DNA of 23,702 nucleotides from JBBPYR01 sp038199755 (GTDB lineage: Bacteria > Chloroflexota > Ktedonobacteria > Ktedonobacterales > Ktedonobacteraceae): NCBI GenBank assembly GCA_038199755.1, contig JBBPYR010000097.1, positions 1 to 23,702 of the forward strand. Direction: 5' to 3'. A model generated the notes under the pieces. That model was not told the origin of the DNA. It searched no databases and saw only the letters and a list, made by a program, of their open reading frames with translations. Shown here in pieces: positions 1-7,120 of the stretch (its first letter is position 1; the number at the start of each line of letters is the position of its first letter). Position numbers and translations under genes: made by a program.

Positions 1-21
1 CGGTGCTGCTGAGCAGCACCG
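1..21. terminator. Perfect 21-bp palindrome at the window edge, probably half of a terminator
   Basis: Ten-base arms (CGGTGCTGCT / AGCAGCACCG) flank a single central G. The symmetry runs to the first base of the window, so the repeat may continue outside. The SDR gene on the minus strand ends at 57, so this is where its terminator is expected. The CCCTTCTTCTT after the repeat would mirror to an A/G-rich left arm, as in the other terminators here. Confidence 0.5.
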
Positions 22-56
22 CCCTTCTTCTTATGTTCACTAGTTCGCTGTAGGAA

Positions 57-1097
57 CTATTTGGTTGCACCTGCGAGAGGAGCCATCTGGCTAGCCTGGG
101 TGACGGATGGCTGATCCATGCCACCAGCGTTAAACCACTCTGCGGCCAGTTTGATGCCTGTGCGCAGGTCTACCTTTGGCTCGAAGCCAAGCTCACGGCG
201 GGCTTTTTCGACGCTGTGCTTGTTGTCGCTACCAAACATGAGTGCGCCGAGTTGTGTCACAATCGGTTTTGTGCGCGTCACACGGGCGACAACACGCTCT
301 GCTACGATGCTGCCGTAATAGATGGGCAGATAGGGCAGGTGTAGCGTAGGACGCTTGCCACCAACGGCATCGGCGATTTCGTCGAACATCTCCTGCTGGG
401 TCAAGGGACGATCATTGGTGATGTTGTAGACGTTGCCGGGGGCGTTTTTGTGGTAGGCACCGAGCATGAAGCCATCAACCACATCGGTTACATAGCAGAA
501 GGGCAGGGCATTATCACCTTTACCGACGATCAGACCCTTGCCAGCTTTGACCTTCTGGGCCATGCGACCGAAGTGCAGGCGGTCGGTTGGGCCAAAGAAG
601 GTGCCGGGGCGCAAGATAACGGTCTCGACCTCGCTATTGAGCATCAGGCGGCGAATGGCGCGGTCGCCCTCGGCTTTGGTGAGGCTATAGGGATCGGGGT
701 CTGGCCGCAAGGGATCGTTCTCAGTCATGAAGCGACCATGACCGAGGCCATAGACCGTATGTGAACTAGTATGCACGAAGCGGCGTACGCCAGCCTTCTG
801 TGCCGCTTGATACAGATTCTCAGAACCCGTGACATTCACCAAACGGTAGTCGGCGAGTGGACGCCACACGCCCATCATACCTGCGAGATGGAAGATTAAA
901 TCAATATCTTTAACGGCGGGTGCCAGCGTAGATGCGTCAGTGATATCCCCTCGTACAATCTCAACCCCTTGCGCGGTCAGTTTATCAGTGTTTTCGACAG
1001 GCAACACCAGGGCACGAATGTGCTCCCCACGTTCCTGCAACTGTTTTATAAGGTGTCCACCGAGAAGTCCGGTAGCACCAGTGATCAATACTTTCAT
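57..1097 (-). CDS. NAD(P)-dependent epimerase/dehydratase, extended SDR family
   Basis: 346 aa, a Rossmann-fold oxidoreductase acting on a sugar-nucleotide, sterol-like or flavonol-like substrate that cannot be named from sequence. The N-terminus has the dinucleotide-binding motif GATGLLG (residues 7-13), an acidic stretch GDITD follows, and the catalytic pair is Y137/K141 (YSLTK) with an upstream TSS motif. The length is normal for extended SDRs of the 3-beta-HSD/dihydroflavonol-reductase type. The start is the ATG at 1097 and not the TTG six codons upstream: the Shine-Dalgarno GGAGG (1109-1113) overlaps that TTG region and lies 11 nt before the ATG. The gene diverges from the small gene at 1317. 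The family call is firm, the substrate is unknown. Confidence 0.9.
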   Translation of the reverse strand: MKVLITGATGLLGGHLIKQLQERGEHIRALVLPVENTDKLTAQGVEIVRGDITDASTLAPAVKDIDLIFHLAGMMGVWRPLADYRLVNVTGSENLYQAAQKAGVRRFVHTSSHTVYGLGHGRFMTENDPLRPDPDPYSLTKAEGDRAIRRLMLNSEVETVILRPGTFFGPTDRLHFGRMAQKVKAGKGLIVGKGDNALPFCYVTDVVDGFMLGAYHKNAPGNVYNITNDRPLTQQEMFDEIADAVGGKRPTLHLPYLPIYYGSIVAERVVARVTRTKPIVTQLGALMFGSDNKHSVEKARRELGFEPKVDLRTGIKLAAEWFNAGGMDQPSVTQASQMAPLAGATK

Positions 1098-1152
1098 GAA
1101 AGGAAAGTCCTCCAAAATTTTAATACACTATTTGGCTTTATTGAGGTACAAT

Positions 1153-1176
1153 AGACAGTAAGACAGTAAGACAGTA
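1153..1176. repeat. Three tandem copies of AGACAGTA
   Basis: The octamer AGACAGTA occurs three times head to tail, followed by the related GATAGTAA. It lies between the divergent SDR gene and the gene at 1317. It could be a short tandem repeat or a phased protein-binding site. The repeat itself is certain, its function is unknown. Confidence 0.6.
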
Positions 1177-1226
1177 GATAGTAATATCCTCTGCTTTATT
1201 ATGCAACGAGTGAGTACTCTTTTCTA

Positions 1227-1240
1227 GGGACGATAGTCCC
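1227..1240. promoter_or_regulatory. DosR/NarL-like inverted repeat GGGAC-GATA-GTCCC
   Basis: A perfect 5-bp inverted repeat with a 4-nt spacer. It differs at one base from the core of the mycobacterial DosR/DevR box (GGGACTWWAGTCCC). It sits about 50 bp upstream of a TACAAT hexamer (1279-1284) that could be the -10 of the gene at 1317. A second, similar box is at 7121-7134. The cognate regulator is not in the window. Confidence 0.4.
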
Positions 1241-1316
1241 AAATAGTACTTTTGATCTTTGTCGATAGGGGGCAACGCTACAATCACTGCCGAACTATTA
1301 AGAGGAGGAAGCCGCA

Positions 1317-1715
1317 ATGACACAAGACGGGGACTTGAAGCAGCGCTTGACGCCTGATGAATATAGCACATTGCAACAGAGCATAGAGCAGGATGCTGCC
1401 CGCGCGCTGCAAGAAGGCACAATTGGTAGCGATACTACCGTGCAAAATCGGATGAAGGCCAGCTATCCGAACTGGCCCACGTCAATACCAGGGCCACAGG
1501 TAACACAACCCCCACCGGGTATGAAAACGATTGGTTCACCGCGTTCAGAGCAGAATATTGAGGTGGGCTATGACCAAGAAACCGGCACACCGAGCACGGA
1601 AGATGCCGCCCGTTACCTGCCCGACTCGTCAATGCAGGGCCGCACTAGCTTCGATCAACTAGAGACCACACAACCGCCCGCCGGACCACGCCGCAAAAAA
1701 GATCGCATCGAATAA
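1317..1715 (+). CDS. Small hydrophilic, probably disordered protein of unknown function
   Basis: 132 aa with no recognisable domain, no signal peptide and no membrane segment. The first ~35 residues look helical and acidic (LTPDEYSTLQQSIEQDAARA). The rest is rich in Pro, Thr, Gln and Ser, with PPPG and QPPAGP stretches, and ends in a basic tail (RRKKDR). The ATG start is supported by a strong Shine-Dalgarno, GAGGAGGA, 7 nt upstream. A long hairpin terminator follows 4 nt after the stop, so this is a monocistronic unit. A TACAAT at 1279-1284 may be its -10. Ribosome site and terminator make it a credible gene, but I do not recognise it. Confidence 0.7.
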   Translation: MTQDGDLKQRLTPDEYSTLQQSIEQDAARALQEGTIGSDTTVQNRMKASYPNWPTSIPGPQVTQPPPGMKTIGSPRSEQNIEVGYDQETGTPSTEDAARYLPDSSMQGRTSFDQLETTQPPAGPRRKKDRIE

Positions 1716-1719
1716 AACC

Positions 1720-1785
1720 TGTCAATAAAAAGAGGTGGCACCAGATCAGCACGCGCTGATCTGGTGTCACCTCTTTTTATTGACA
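1720..1785. terminator. Long bidirectional hairpin terminator, 31-bp stem
   Basis: Arms 1720-1750 and 1755-1785 pair over 31 bp with only one G.U position (738/767) and an ACGC loop. Each strand ends the stem with a U-rich run (CTCTTTTTATTG), so it can terminate in both directions. The last six bases of the right arm, TTGACA, also form the -35 box of the kinase promoter. Confidence 0.85.
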
Positions 1786-1809
1786 ATCCTCCCATTCATA
1801 CCCTACAAT
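1780..1809 (+). promoter_or_regulatory. Sigma-70 type promoter of the kinase gene
   Basis: Consensus TTGACA (1780-1785), an 18-bp spacer, then TACAAT (1804-1809). This predicts a start near 1816 and a leader of about 65 nt before the kinase ATG. The -35 box is inside the right arm of the preceding terminator. Confidence 0.65.
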
Positions 1810-1880
1810 TGCAGCACAACTTATGCATTATGCATGTATCTACTGTATTGAACGTCGCTATTTATGAAGGACACTGCACC

Positions 1881-2888
1881 ATGCCAGATCGCGCTGGTCA
1901 ACAACTGGGCAACTACCGCCTGCTGCGTCTGCTGGGCAGTGGCGGCTTCGCCGATGTCTATCTTGCTGAGCATCTGCTACTCAAGACGAATGTCGCCATC
2001 AAACTGCTGCACACCCAACTGCTGCAAAACGTGATGGAGAGCTTCATCGACGAGGCCCGCATCATTGATAGCCTGCACCATCCCCACATCGTGCGTGTGC
2101 GCGACTTCGGCATCGACCCGCAGGATAACACCCTCTTTCTCGTGATGGATTATGCCCCCAACGGCAGCTTGCGTGACCGCCATCCCCTCGGCAGCAAACT
2201 CCCCCTGGCAACGGTCATCAGCTACGTGACGCAGGCGGCGGATGCCCTGCAACACGCCCACGACGCCAAACGCATCCACCGCGATATCAAACCCGAAAAC
2301 ATGCTACTCGGCTACCACAACGAGGTGATCCTGAGCGACTTTGGTCTGGCCGCCGCCGCGCACAGCACTGGCTCTCTCAAAACGCAGGGCGACGCTGGCA
2401 CCATTTACTACATGTCACCCGAACAGATCAAGGGCAAACCGCGCCCCGCCAGCGACCAATACTCTCTAGCCGTCACCGTCTACGAATGGCTCAGCGGTAT
2501 CCGCCCCTTCGATGGCGACCTGCCCATCGAGATCGCCATGAAACACGTCATGGAGCCACCCCCACCCCTGCGCGACCACGCACCCACCCTGCCACAAGGC
2601 GTCATAGATGTCATCATGAAAGGCCTATCCAAGCAACCCGAAGACCGCTACCCCACCATCAAAGCCTTCGCCGAGGCGTTGGAAGAGAGCAGCAAGCCAA
2701 GACCAACTCCTATGGTTGTGGAGGTTAGGGAGCCAGTTATTAAGCCTAACGCGTATCCTATTGGTAAGACGCTCGTGACGTATAGTGAACATACACGTAT
2801 TGTATGTTCAGTGGCATGGTCGCCGGATGGCACACGTATTGCGTCGGCTAGCGATGATAAGACGGTGCTGGTGTGGTCGGCGGGATGA
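1881..2888 (+). CDS. Eukaryotic-type Ser/Thr protein kinase with one residual WD40 blade
   Basis: 335 aa. The kinase domain covers about residues 12-270, with glycine loop GSGGFADV (19-26), ATP-binding lysine in VAIK (K41), catalytic HRD (133-135) in HRDIKPEN, DFG (153-155) and an SPE in place of APE. All catalytic residues are present. A Pro-rich linker follows, then a single WD40 blade (about 303-333: SVAWSPDGTRIASASDD...VLVW) where the protein stops. Kinases of this type in Ktedonobacteria and cyanobacteria usually carry a full propeller of about seven blades, so this looks shortened. Codon use also changes from C-ending in the kinase part to T/G-rich after about 2700. The ATG at 1881 (AAGGA upstream) was chosen because the kinase domain starts right after it. 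No membrane segment is seen. Confidence 0.88.
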   Translation: MPDRAGQQLGNYRLLRLLGSGGFADVYLAEHLLLKTNVAIKLLHTQLLQNVMESFIDEARIIDSLHHPHIVRVRDFGIDPQDNTLFLVMDYAPNGSLRDRHPLGSKLPLATVISYVTQAADALQHAHDAKRIHRDIKPENMLLGYHNEVILSDFGLAAAAHSTGSLKTQGDAGTIYYMSPEQIKGKPRPASDQYSLAVTVYEWLSGIRPFDGDLPIEIAMKHVMEPPPPLRDHAPTLPQGVIDVIMKGLSKQPEDRYPTIKAFAEALEESSKPRPTPMVVEVREPVIKPNAYPIGKTLVTYSEHTRIVCSVAWSPDGTRIASASDDKTVLVWSAG

Positions 2889-2910
2889 TGGTTGGCGATT
2901 GGGTGATGGT

Positions 2911-3459
2911 ATGCAGAAGCAGGAAATAGAAACCAATTTAGCGAAGTTGGGTCAGGAATTACTGGATATGGGGATGGTGCAGCCTGTACGGGTGCTACTC
3001 GTTGGAGGCGCGTTTATGCTGACGCAGGTTCGCAATAGCAGGGCGAATACGAATGATGTGGATGTGTTGCTGAAGGATATTGATGATACGAGTGTATCGC
3101 CTGTCTATCAGACGTTTAAGGCGGCGGCACGCGCTGTTGCCAGCAAGAATCAGCTTCCCATTAGTTGGATTAATGATGTCATTGGGGACTTTATTCGTGA
3201 TGCCAGTATCGTGCCGCCAGGAACACTCTGGCGAAGCTATGCCATGCTTGAGGTATATGTGCCACCTGCTGAATATATTCTGGCGTTGAAGTTGCTGGCA
3301 GGGCGTCGAAAAGACCAGAATGATATTTATGTCTTATCGCAACTGCTCGGCATGCAAACGCGCCAACAAGCTCAACAAGTGGTTGACCGCTACATTCCAA
3401 ATAAACAAGTTCAGCAGATCAATAACCTAGATTTTACCTTAAACTTTTTCTTCCCGTGA
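2911..3459 (+). CDS. Nucleotidyltransferase-like protein, DUF6036/AbiEii type
   Basis: 182 aa. A helical N-terminus leads to a nucleotidyltransferase signature: VLLVGGAFML (glycine pair), then the metal-binding D-x-D in NDVDVLL. The C-terminal half has the AbiEii/DUF6036 pattern of lysine plus aspartates in LALKLLAGRRKDQNDIYVL. Such proteins are found in toxin-antitoxin and abortive-infection modules, but many are uncharacterised. The ATG at 2911 starts 22 nt after the kinase stop. Its ribosome site is weak, so translation may depend on upstream ribosomes. The open frame continues upstream into kinase coding sequence, but that part overlaps the blade in another frame and is not expected to be translated. 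The gene at 3521 could be its partner. Confidence 0.72.
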   Translation: MQKQEIETNLAKLGQELLDMGMVQPVRVLLVGGAFMLTQVRNSRANTNDVDVLLKDIDDTSVSPVYQTFKAAARAVASKNQLPISWINDVIGDFIRDASIVPPGTLWRSYAMLEVYVPPAEYILALKLLAGRRKDQNDIYVLSQLLGMQTRQQAQQVVDRYIPNKQVQQINNLDFTLNFFFP

Positions 3460-3520
3460 ATTTGTGTATAGAGATGGTACAATAGTGTTTGTAAGGATAT
3501 AACACAACGAGAAAGACACT

Positions 3521-3973
3521 ATGAAACATATTGGCCAGCTACAAACGATGGCAATTTCATATAGGGAGATTTGTGAGGGTGAGCAACCTTGGGTGGCTTT
3601 GGGCAATTTCATGAACGATTGGTTCGAGTATGAGAAGGACCGCCGCGCTGAGTTGGTGGCCGAGCCGCTTTCCTTGCCATCATCGCTAACCCCTGATATG
3701 CTGCGTTGGGCAACCTTCTGTGCCGCCTCAGTTGAGTGGCTCTGTGATCGCTATGCAGTGCCTTGCCCATCATGGGTATGTGATCCCATCTATCATTTAC
3801 CAGAACCCTGGTTTGATGCCCCTTATCCAAACAAGCCAGTGGTACGTACCATGCTTCTCCAAACCACGCCGGAGCCATTTACGCGGCGCAACATTTTTTG
3901 TGGCAACCGCATGTTTGCCAACAAATATGAATTGGCCGAGCAGCACCGCCTTGCGCGTTTAGGCTTGGCGTAG
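3521..3973 (+). CDS. Uncharacterised protein, possible partner of the nucleotidyltransferase
   Basis: 150 aa, soluble, rich in Trp, Pro and Cys. Visible blocks are an N-terminal helical part (GNFMNDWFEYEKDRRAEL), a middle with WATFCAASVEWLCDRY and CPSWVCDPIYHLPEPWF, and a C-terminal block RRNIFCGNRMFANKYELA. I recall similar C-terminal RNIF blocks in small proteins next to DUF6036 nucleotidyltransferases, so it may be an antitoxin-like partner. That is inference. It starts 61 nt after the nucleotidyltransferase. GGTACAATAG at 3476-3485 contains a possible -10 (TACAAT), so it may also be transcribed alone. The ribosome site before the ATG is weak (GAGAAAG). It probably is a real gene, given its even amino acid composition and length. 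Confidence 0.6.
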   Translation: MKHIGQLQTMAISYREICEGEQPWVALGNFMNDWFEYEKDRRAELVAEPLSLPSSLTPDMLRWATFCAASVEWLCDRYAVPCPSWVCDPIYHLPEPWFDAPYPNKPVVRTMLLQTTPEPFTRRNIFCGNRMFANKYELAEQHRLARLGLA

Positions 3974-4015
3974 ATATCCTCCCTACCAGACCGCAAAACG
4001 AGCGAAGCGAGAACA

Positions 4016-4036
4016 CCCCGTAGGGGTGACATTTAT
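4016..4036. repeat. Dispersed extragenic repeat, copy 1
   Basis: CCCCGTAGGGG followed by TGACATTTAT. It matches 19 of 21 positions with the sequence at 17973-17993 between two transporter genes. It contains the small palindrome CCCCGTAGGGG. Two copies in non-coding DNA of one 24-kb window suggest a REP-like or small mobile repeat family. Confidence 0.5.
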
Positions 4037-4220
4037 GACACTCTCGTACCCGTTCGCCAACCGATCCGCTACCAAGTACCAGCCAAACACCGCTTACGGA
4101 ATGGTGGTGTTACTGTCAAATGGTACCACCGTCTGTATTGATGGGGTATGTGTGGCGGGGCGGTTGGTTTTTGGTGGTTCTCTGACTTTGTATGGTCGCG
4201 AGAATCAGGTAGATGAGTGA
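4035..4220 (+). CDS. Small hypothetical ORF of doubtful status
   Basis: 61 aa from the ATG at 4035. There are no recognised motifs. The middle has a hydrophobic, beta-prone stretch (GMVVLLSNGTTVCIDG). It ends 6 nt before the next ORF, which could mean coupling. Against it, the start lies in a dispersed repeat and the ribosome site is only GGGGTG. Low confidence. Confidence 0.25.
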   Translation: MTLSYPFANRSATKYQPNTAYGMVVLLSNGTTVCIDGVCVAGRLVFGGSLTLYGRENQVDE

Positions 4221-4226
4221 AAGAGA

Positions 4227-4475
4227 GTGAGTGGTACGTTGACAAAGGAACAAGCCCAGGAGCTAGCAAGGACGATCAAAGACGATATGCGTTTTGACGG
4301 ACGGGTAAAGCGTCTGGTCGGAGAGAAGCCAGGTGTTCGTATTCAGAAGCGTATGAAGACCGAGAATACATACTGTGTTATTCTCTCCCCTAAAGACGGA
4401 GAGCTTGTTTCAACAGCGGGGTTGAGCAATTATGAAGAGTGGCGACGTTTTGCCACTGCTGGCTTAAGCCATTAA
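4227..4475 (+). CDS. Small hypothetical protein
   Basis: 82 aa, basic, soluble. It starts with GTG (4227), or possibly the TTG at 4239. It begins with a helical segment TKEQAQELARTIKDDMRF and has a possible beta hairpin with TYCVILSPKDGEL. I recognise no family. A long hairpin begins 16 nt after the stop, which supports a transcript ending here. The weak ribosome site (AAGAGA next to the GTG) keeps confidence moderate. Confidence 0.45.
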   Translation: MSGTLTKEQAQELARTIKDDMRFDGRVKRLVGEKPGVRIQKRMKTENTYCVILSPKDGELVSTAGLSNYEEWRRFATAGLSH

Positions 4476-4491
4476 GCGGAAAAAGAGTTCC

Positions 4492-4579
4492 CTTTCTTGT
4501 AGAAAAGCCTGTAAGCACTGGAAGCTAAAACCTCACGGGGTTTTAGCTTCCAGTGCTTACAGGCTTTTCTACAAGAAAG
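4492..4579. terminator. Bidirectional terminator with a perfect 41-bp stem
   Basis: Arms 4492-4532 and 4539-4579 are perfect inverse copies, 41 bp each, with a 6-nt loop TCACGG. It separates the convergent small gene (ends 4475) and hisC (ends 4585). The stem is three to five times longer than usual intrinsic terminators. The outer part CTTTCTTGTAG provides only short U-runs. Confidence 0.8.
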
Positions 4580-4584
4580 TAATA

Positions 4585-5763
4585 CTATTCTTGAGCGACC
4601 CTGTCCAGGGCTGTGGCTAGAACGTCGGTGTGCTCTGGAAGGCCCACGGTGACGCGCAAGAAGTTGTGCAGATAGGGATGGTTGAAATAGCGTAGGAGCA
4701 GGCCATGAGATTCGACAACTTCGCGCAGATGCTCCATCTTCACCTCTTCTTCGCAGACGTGGGCAAGGATGAAGTTGCCTTGCGAGGGGATGGGCTCAAG
4801 GTAGGTGTGACGGGACATGACCTCGAAGAGGCGTTCTCGTTCGCGGACGAGACGGCGCACTTTGTCGAGGGTGTAGTCCAGATGCTTGAGCGTCTCGATG
4901 GCGGCGATGTGTCCGGCGAGGTTGACCTCGAAGGGGCATTGTGCGCGGCGCAGATAGGCGACGATCCACTCTGGGAAAATGCCGTAACCAACGCGCAGAC
5001 CGGCTAAACCCGCCCATTTGCTGAAGGTGCGCATGACAACGAGGTTGCTGTACTGTGGCACCAGATGTGCTAGGCCGCGCGGTTGTTGTGAAAACTCGAC
5101 ATAGGCTTCGTCTACGACTACAATTCGTCCGGTCTCTAGCAGGGCCAGCACATCCTGTTCGCAGATGGGGTTGCCAGTCGGGTTGTTGGGCGAGCAGAGC
5201 ACAATCATCTTGGTTTCGGGTGTTAGTGCGGCGAGGATGCTTGCGACATCTACCTCATACTCGGCGGTGCGCGGCACCTCTACGACATAGGCACCGCAAA
5301 AGGTGGTGACGAATGTGTAGAGCGAGAAGGTTGGTGGGCAGCAGATGATGGTATCACCAACGGAGAGAAAAATATGCCAGAGCACATTGATGAGTTCATT
5401 ACTGCCGTGACTGACCACAATATGCTGGCTATCGACGCCCGTATAATCAGCGAGGGCTGCACGCAGCGCGGTCGAGTCGGTATCGGGATAATTATTATAA
5501 TTGGTATGGTTCCCTAACGCTTGTATAACCTGTGGTGCAGGAGCATAAGGGCTTTCATTGCTATTGAGTTTAATCAGTTTATCAATAGGGATATTCGTAC
5601 GAGCACTGAACGCTTCTAACGACTCACCGGGAATATAAGCGGCCATGCGGTCCATTTCTGGTCGCACGGCAACGACAGGGGAGGCAAGAGATGTTGAAGG
5701 TGTTCGTAAGTGTGAAGGTGTAGTTGATATGGGCGAAAACGATGTTGAATGTGTTTGTAGCAT
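4585..5763 (-). CDS. hisC: Histidinol-phosphate aminotransferase
   Basis: 392 aa, fold-type I PLP aminotransferase of histidine synthesis, converting imidazole-acetol phosphate and glutamate to histidinol phosphate. Seen: substrate-side motif LNSNESPY (66-73), SPNNPTG (191-197), DEAYVEF (218-224) and the PLP-binding lysine K249 in FSKWAGLAGLRVGYG. The C-terminal LRVTVG is present. The protein is about 30 residues longer than usual at the N-terminus, with a Ser/Thr/Pro-rich extension containing a small internal duplication (LQTHSTSF / LRTPSTSL). The ATG at 5763 has AGGA 6 nt upstream, inside the stop codon region of the preceding gene, so the two genes are coupled. No other his gene is present. 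A related aromatic or cobalamin-pathway aminotransferase cannot be fully excluded. Confidence 0.88.
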   Translation of the reverse strand: MLQTHSTSFSPISTTPSHLRTPSTSLASPVVAVRPEMDRMAAYIPGESLEAFSARTNIPIDKLIKLNSNESPYAPAPQVIQALGNHTNYNNYPDTDSTALRAALADYTGVDSQHIVVSHGSNELINVLWHIFLSVGDTIICCPPTFSLYTFVTTFCGAYVVEVPRTAEYEVDVASILAALTPETKMIVLCSPNNPTGNPICEQDVLALLETGRIVVVDEAYVEFSQQPRGLAHLVPQYSNLVVMRTFSKWAGLAGLRVGYGIFPEWIVAYLRRAQCPFEVNLAGHIAAIETLKHLDYTLDKVRRLVRERERLFEVMSRHTYLEPIPSQGNFILAHVCEEEVKMEHLREVVESHGLLLRYFNHPYLHNFLRVTVGLPEHTDVLATALDRVAQE

Positions 5764-5771
5764 TACATGTC

Positions 5772-6887
5772 CTATTTCTCAGCATCAGCATCAACAAAGA
5801 CCTGGGTGGGGCGGCGAATGAACGACGAGCGTGGTGTCCCATTGGTATTGTTTGTGAGGGAGCCACTATTTGTTCCGAAGCGGAAAGGTTGTACCGCGGG
5901 CTGCGTCTCGGGTGTTTCCGATGCTCTCTCTGACTCTGAGGATTGCATCATATCAAGCCCTCTACGCAGAGTCATCATATCGCGCATGAAGCAGGCCACA
6001 GCTGAGGCAGCCGAGCCTTTTTCCTTCGAGGCATCATAACGACGTACGGTAGCATCACCTGCCGATTGAGCTGCTTGAGCCATGGGGTCAGAGGTTTTAG
6101 CGGCGTAGGCATCCTGAAAAATATCATCCCAACTGCCCCAGCGACCGCGTAAGGGCTTCCATCCCAGCTGGCTATCACTGACGGTACGCCATTTATCCTC
6201 GGTGAACTGCATCCAATCATCAATTAAGCGTGAATATGTTGCCAGTTGTTGGCGCAAACGCTCCTCCTCTTGTGAGGGCTGTTGTGGAAAACTCTGCGGG
6301 AAGCCTTGCGGGTAACCATCTGTTCCCTGTGGACTGACGAAGCCACTATTGGGCATGTGTCCCTGACCACCATACCTATTGGATGAGCCTGAAGGGAGTG
6401 ATGAACTGGCACCGGGAAAAAAACCGGAGAGGTCAGGAACCATTTGGCCATTCGGCATACCGAGCATGGGCAATTCATGACCTGCGGGCAACTCGCCTAG
6501 TATATGAATGCCACTACCTGCCATGCCCGAACCCAGCATCATATGGCCATCCTGCACCTCGGTGAGGGCAGAAAGGCTCCCAATCACAATTTCCTCGTGT
6601 CCAACTGCATCAAGGATGCGCCAGGCAAGGTGTGGATGTCGTAATGCCCACCAGAGGCGGCGTGAAATAAAGGTAAAGGCGAAGGTAAAATTTACGACTA
6701 GCCAGACCACACCGCGTACCGCCACCCAGTTCACAAGCGCGACAACGACAATCCAATACCAGGCATCACGCTGTCCTACCTCTTCAATGAAGGTTAATAC
6801 GGCGGCTACGGTCAAACTGGGGTCGCGTAACGGATTGATAAAATCTACGACCTTCCAGAACCATTTCCGGCCTGTTTGCTCTTCCAC
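5772..6887 (-). CDS. Membrane protein of unknown function, first gene of the hisC operon
   Basis: 371 aa. Residues about 40-75 hold two closely spaced hydrophobic segments (WYWIVVVALVNWVAV and VVWLVVNFTFAFTFI), so it is probably an integral membrane protein with a short N-terminal cytoplasmic part. A Gly/Pro/Ser/Gln-rich low-complexity region follows (about 125-220), then a charged helical domain (EEERLRQQLATYSRLIDDWM onward) and a disordered tail. Start: the GTG at 6887 is preceded at 6 nt by AGAGGAG, much better than the TTG at 6920. The stop overlaps the hisC ribosome site, with 8 nt between the genes. I do not recognise the family. Confidence 0.75.
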   Translation of the reverse strand: MEEQTGRKWFWKVVDFINPLRDPSLTVAAVLTFIEEVGQRDAWYWIVVVALVNWVAVRGVVWLVVNFTFAFTFISRRLWWALRHPHLAWRILDAVGHEEIVIGSLSALTEVQDGHMMLGSGMAGSGIHILGELPAGHELPMLGMPNGQMVPDLSGFFPGASSSLPSGSSNRYGGQGHMPNSGFVSPQGTDGYPQGFPQSFPQQPSQEEERLRQQLATYSRLIDDWMQFTEDKWRTVSDSQLGWKPLRGRWGSWDDIFQDAYAAKTSDPMAQAAQSAGDATVRRYDASKEKGSAASAVACFMRDMMTLRRGLDMMQSSESERASETPETQPAVQPFRFGTNSGSLTNNTNGTPRSSFIRRPTQVFVDADAEK

Positions 6888-6954
6888 AGTGCGCTCCTCT
6901 CGCTTCTGTTGCTGGCCCAACAGAAATCGCTACATCTCTGTACCATGTTGAAAA

Positions 6955-6983
6955 ATTCTAGCACGGCCTCTATCGGCTTGCAA
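6955..6983 (-). promoter_or_regulatory. Promoter of the membrane protein-hisC operon
   Basis: On the minus strand: TTGCAA (6978-6983), a 17-bp spacer, then TAGAAT (6955-6960) preceded by TGC, an extended -10. Predicted start is near 6948, giving a leader of about 60 nt to the GTG at 6887. Confidence 0.65.
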
Positions 6984-7120
6984 GGTTTGTCCCATGTAAC
7001 AGTAATTATGGGTAACAGCTAGGGCGATTTTCACCGTATCCTACTCCCATACTGCTTCTTCGTATTGTATATAGTATCTATATAACCAAAACGGGCAAGT
7101 TCTGGTTTTGGTTGTAAGGT

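Noticed and set aside
450..764. 104-aa open frame opposite the SDR gene
   Set aside because: It lies fully antisense to a convincing enzyme gene, has no ribosome site and no recognisable motif.
1764..1880. 39-residue N-terminal extension of the kinase
   Set aside because: It overlaps the terminator and promoter. The better ribosome site and the domain start both point to 1881.
4705..5007. Open frames opposite and within hisC
   Set aside because: They follow from the codon bias of hisC. None has a ribosome site or family signature.
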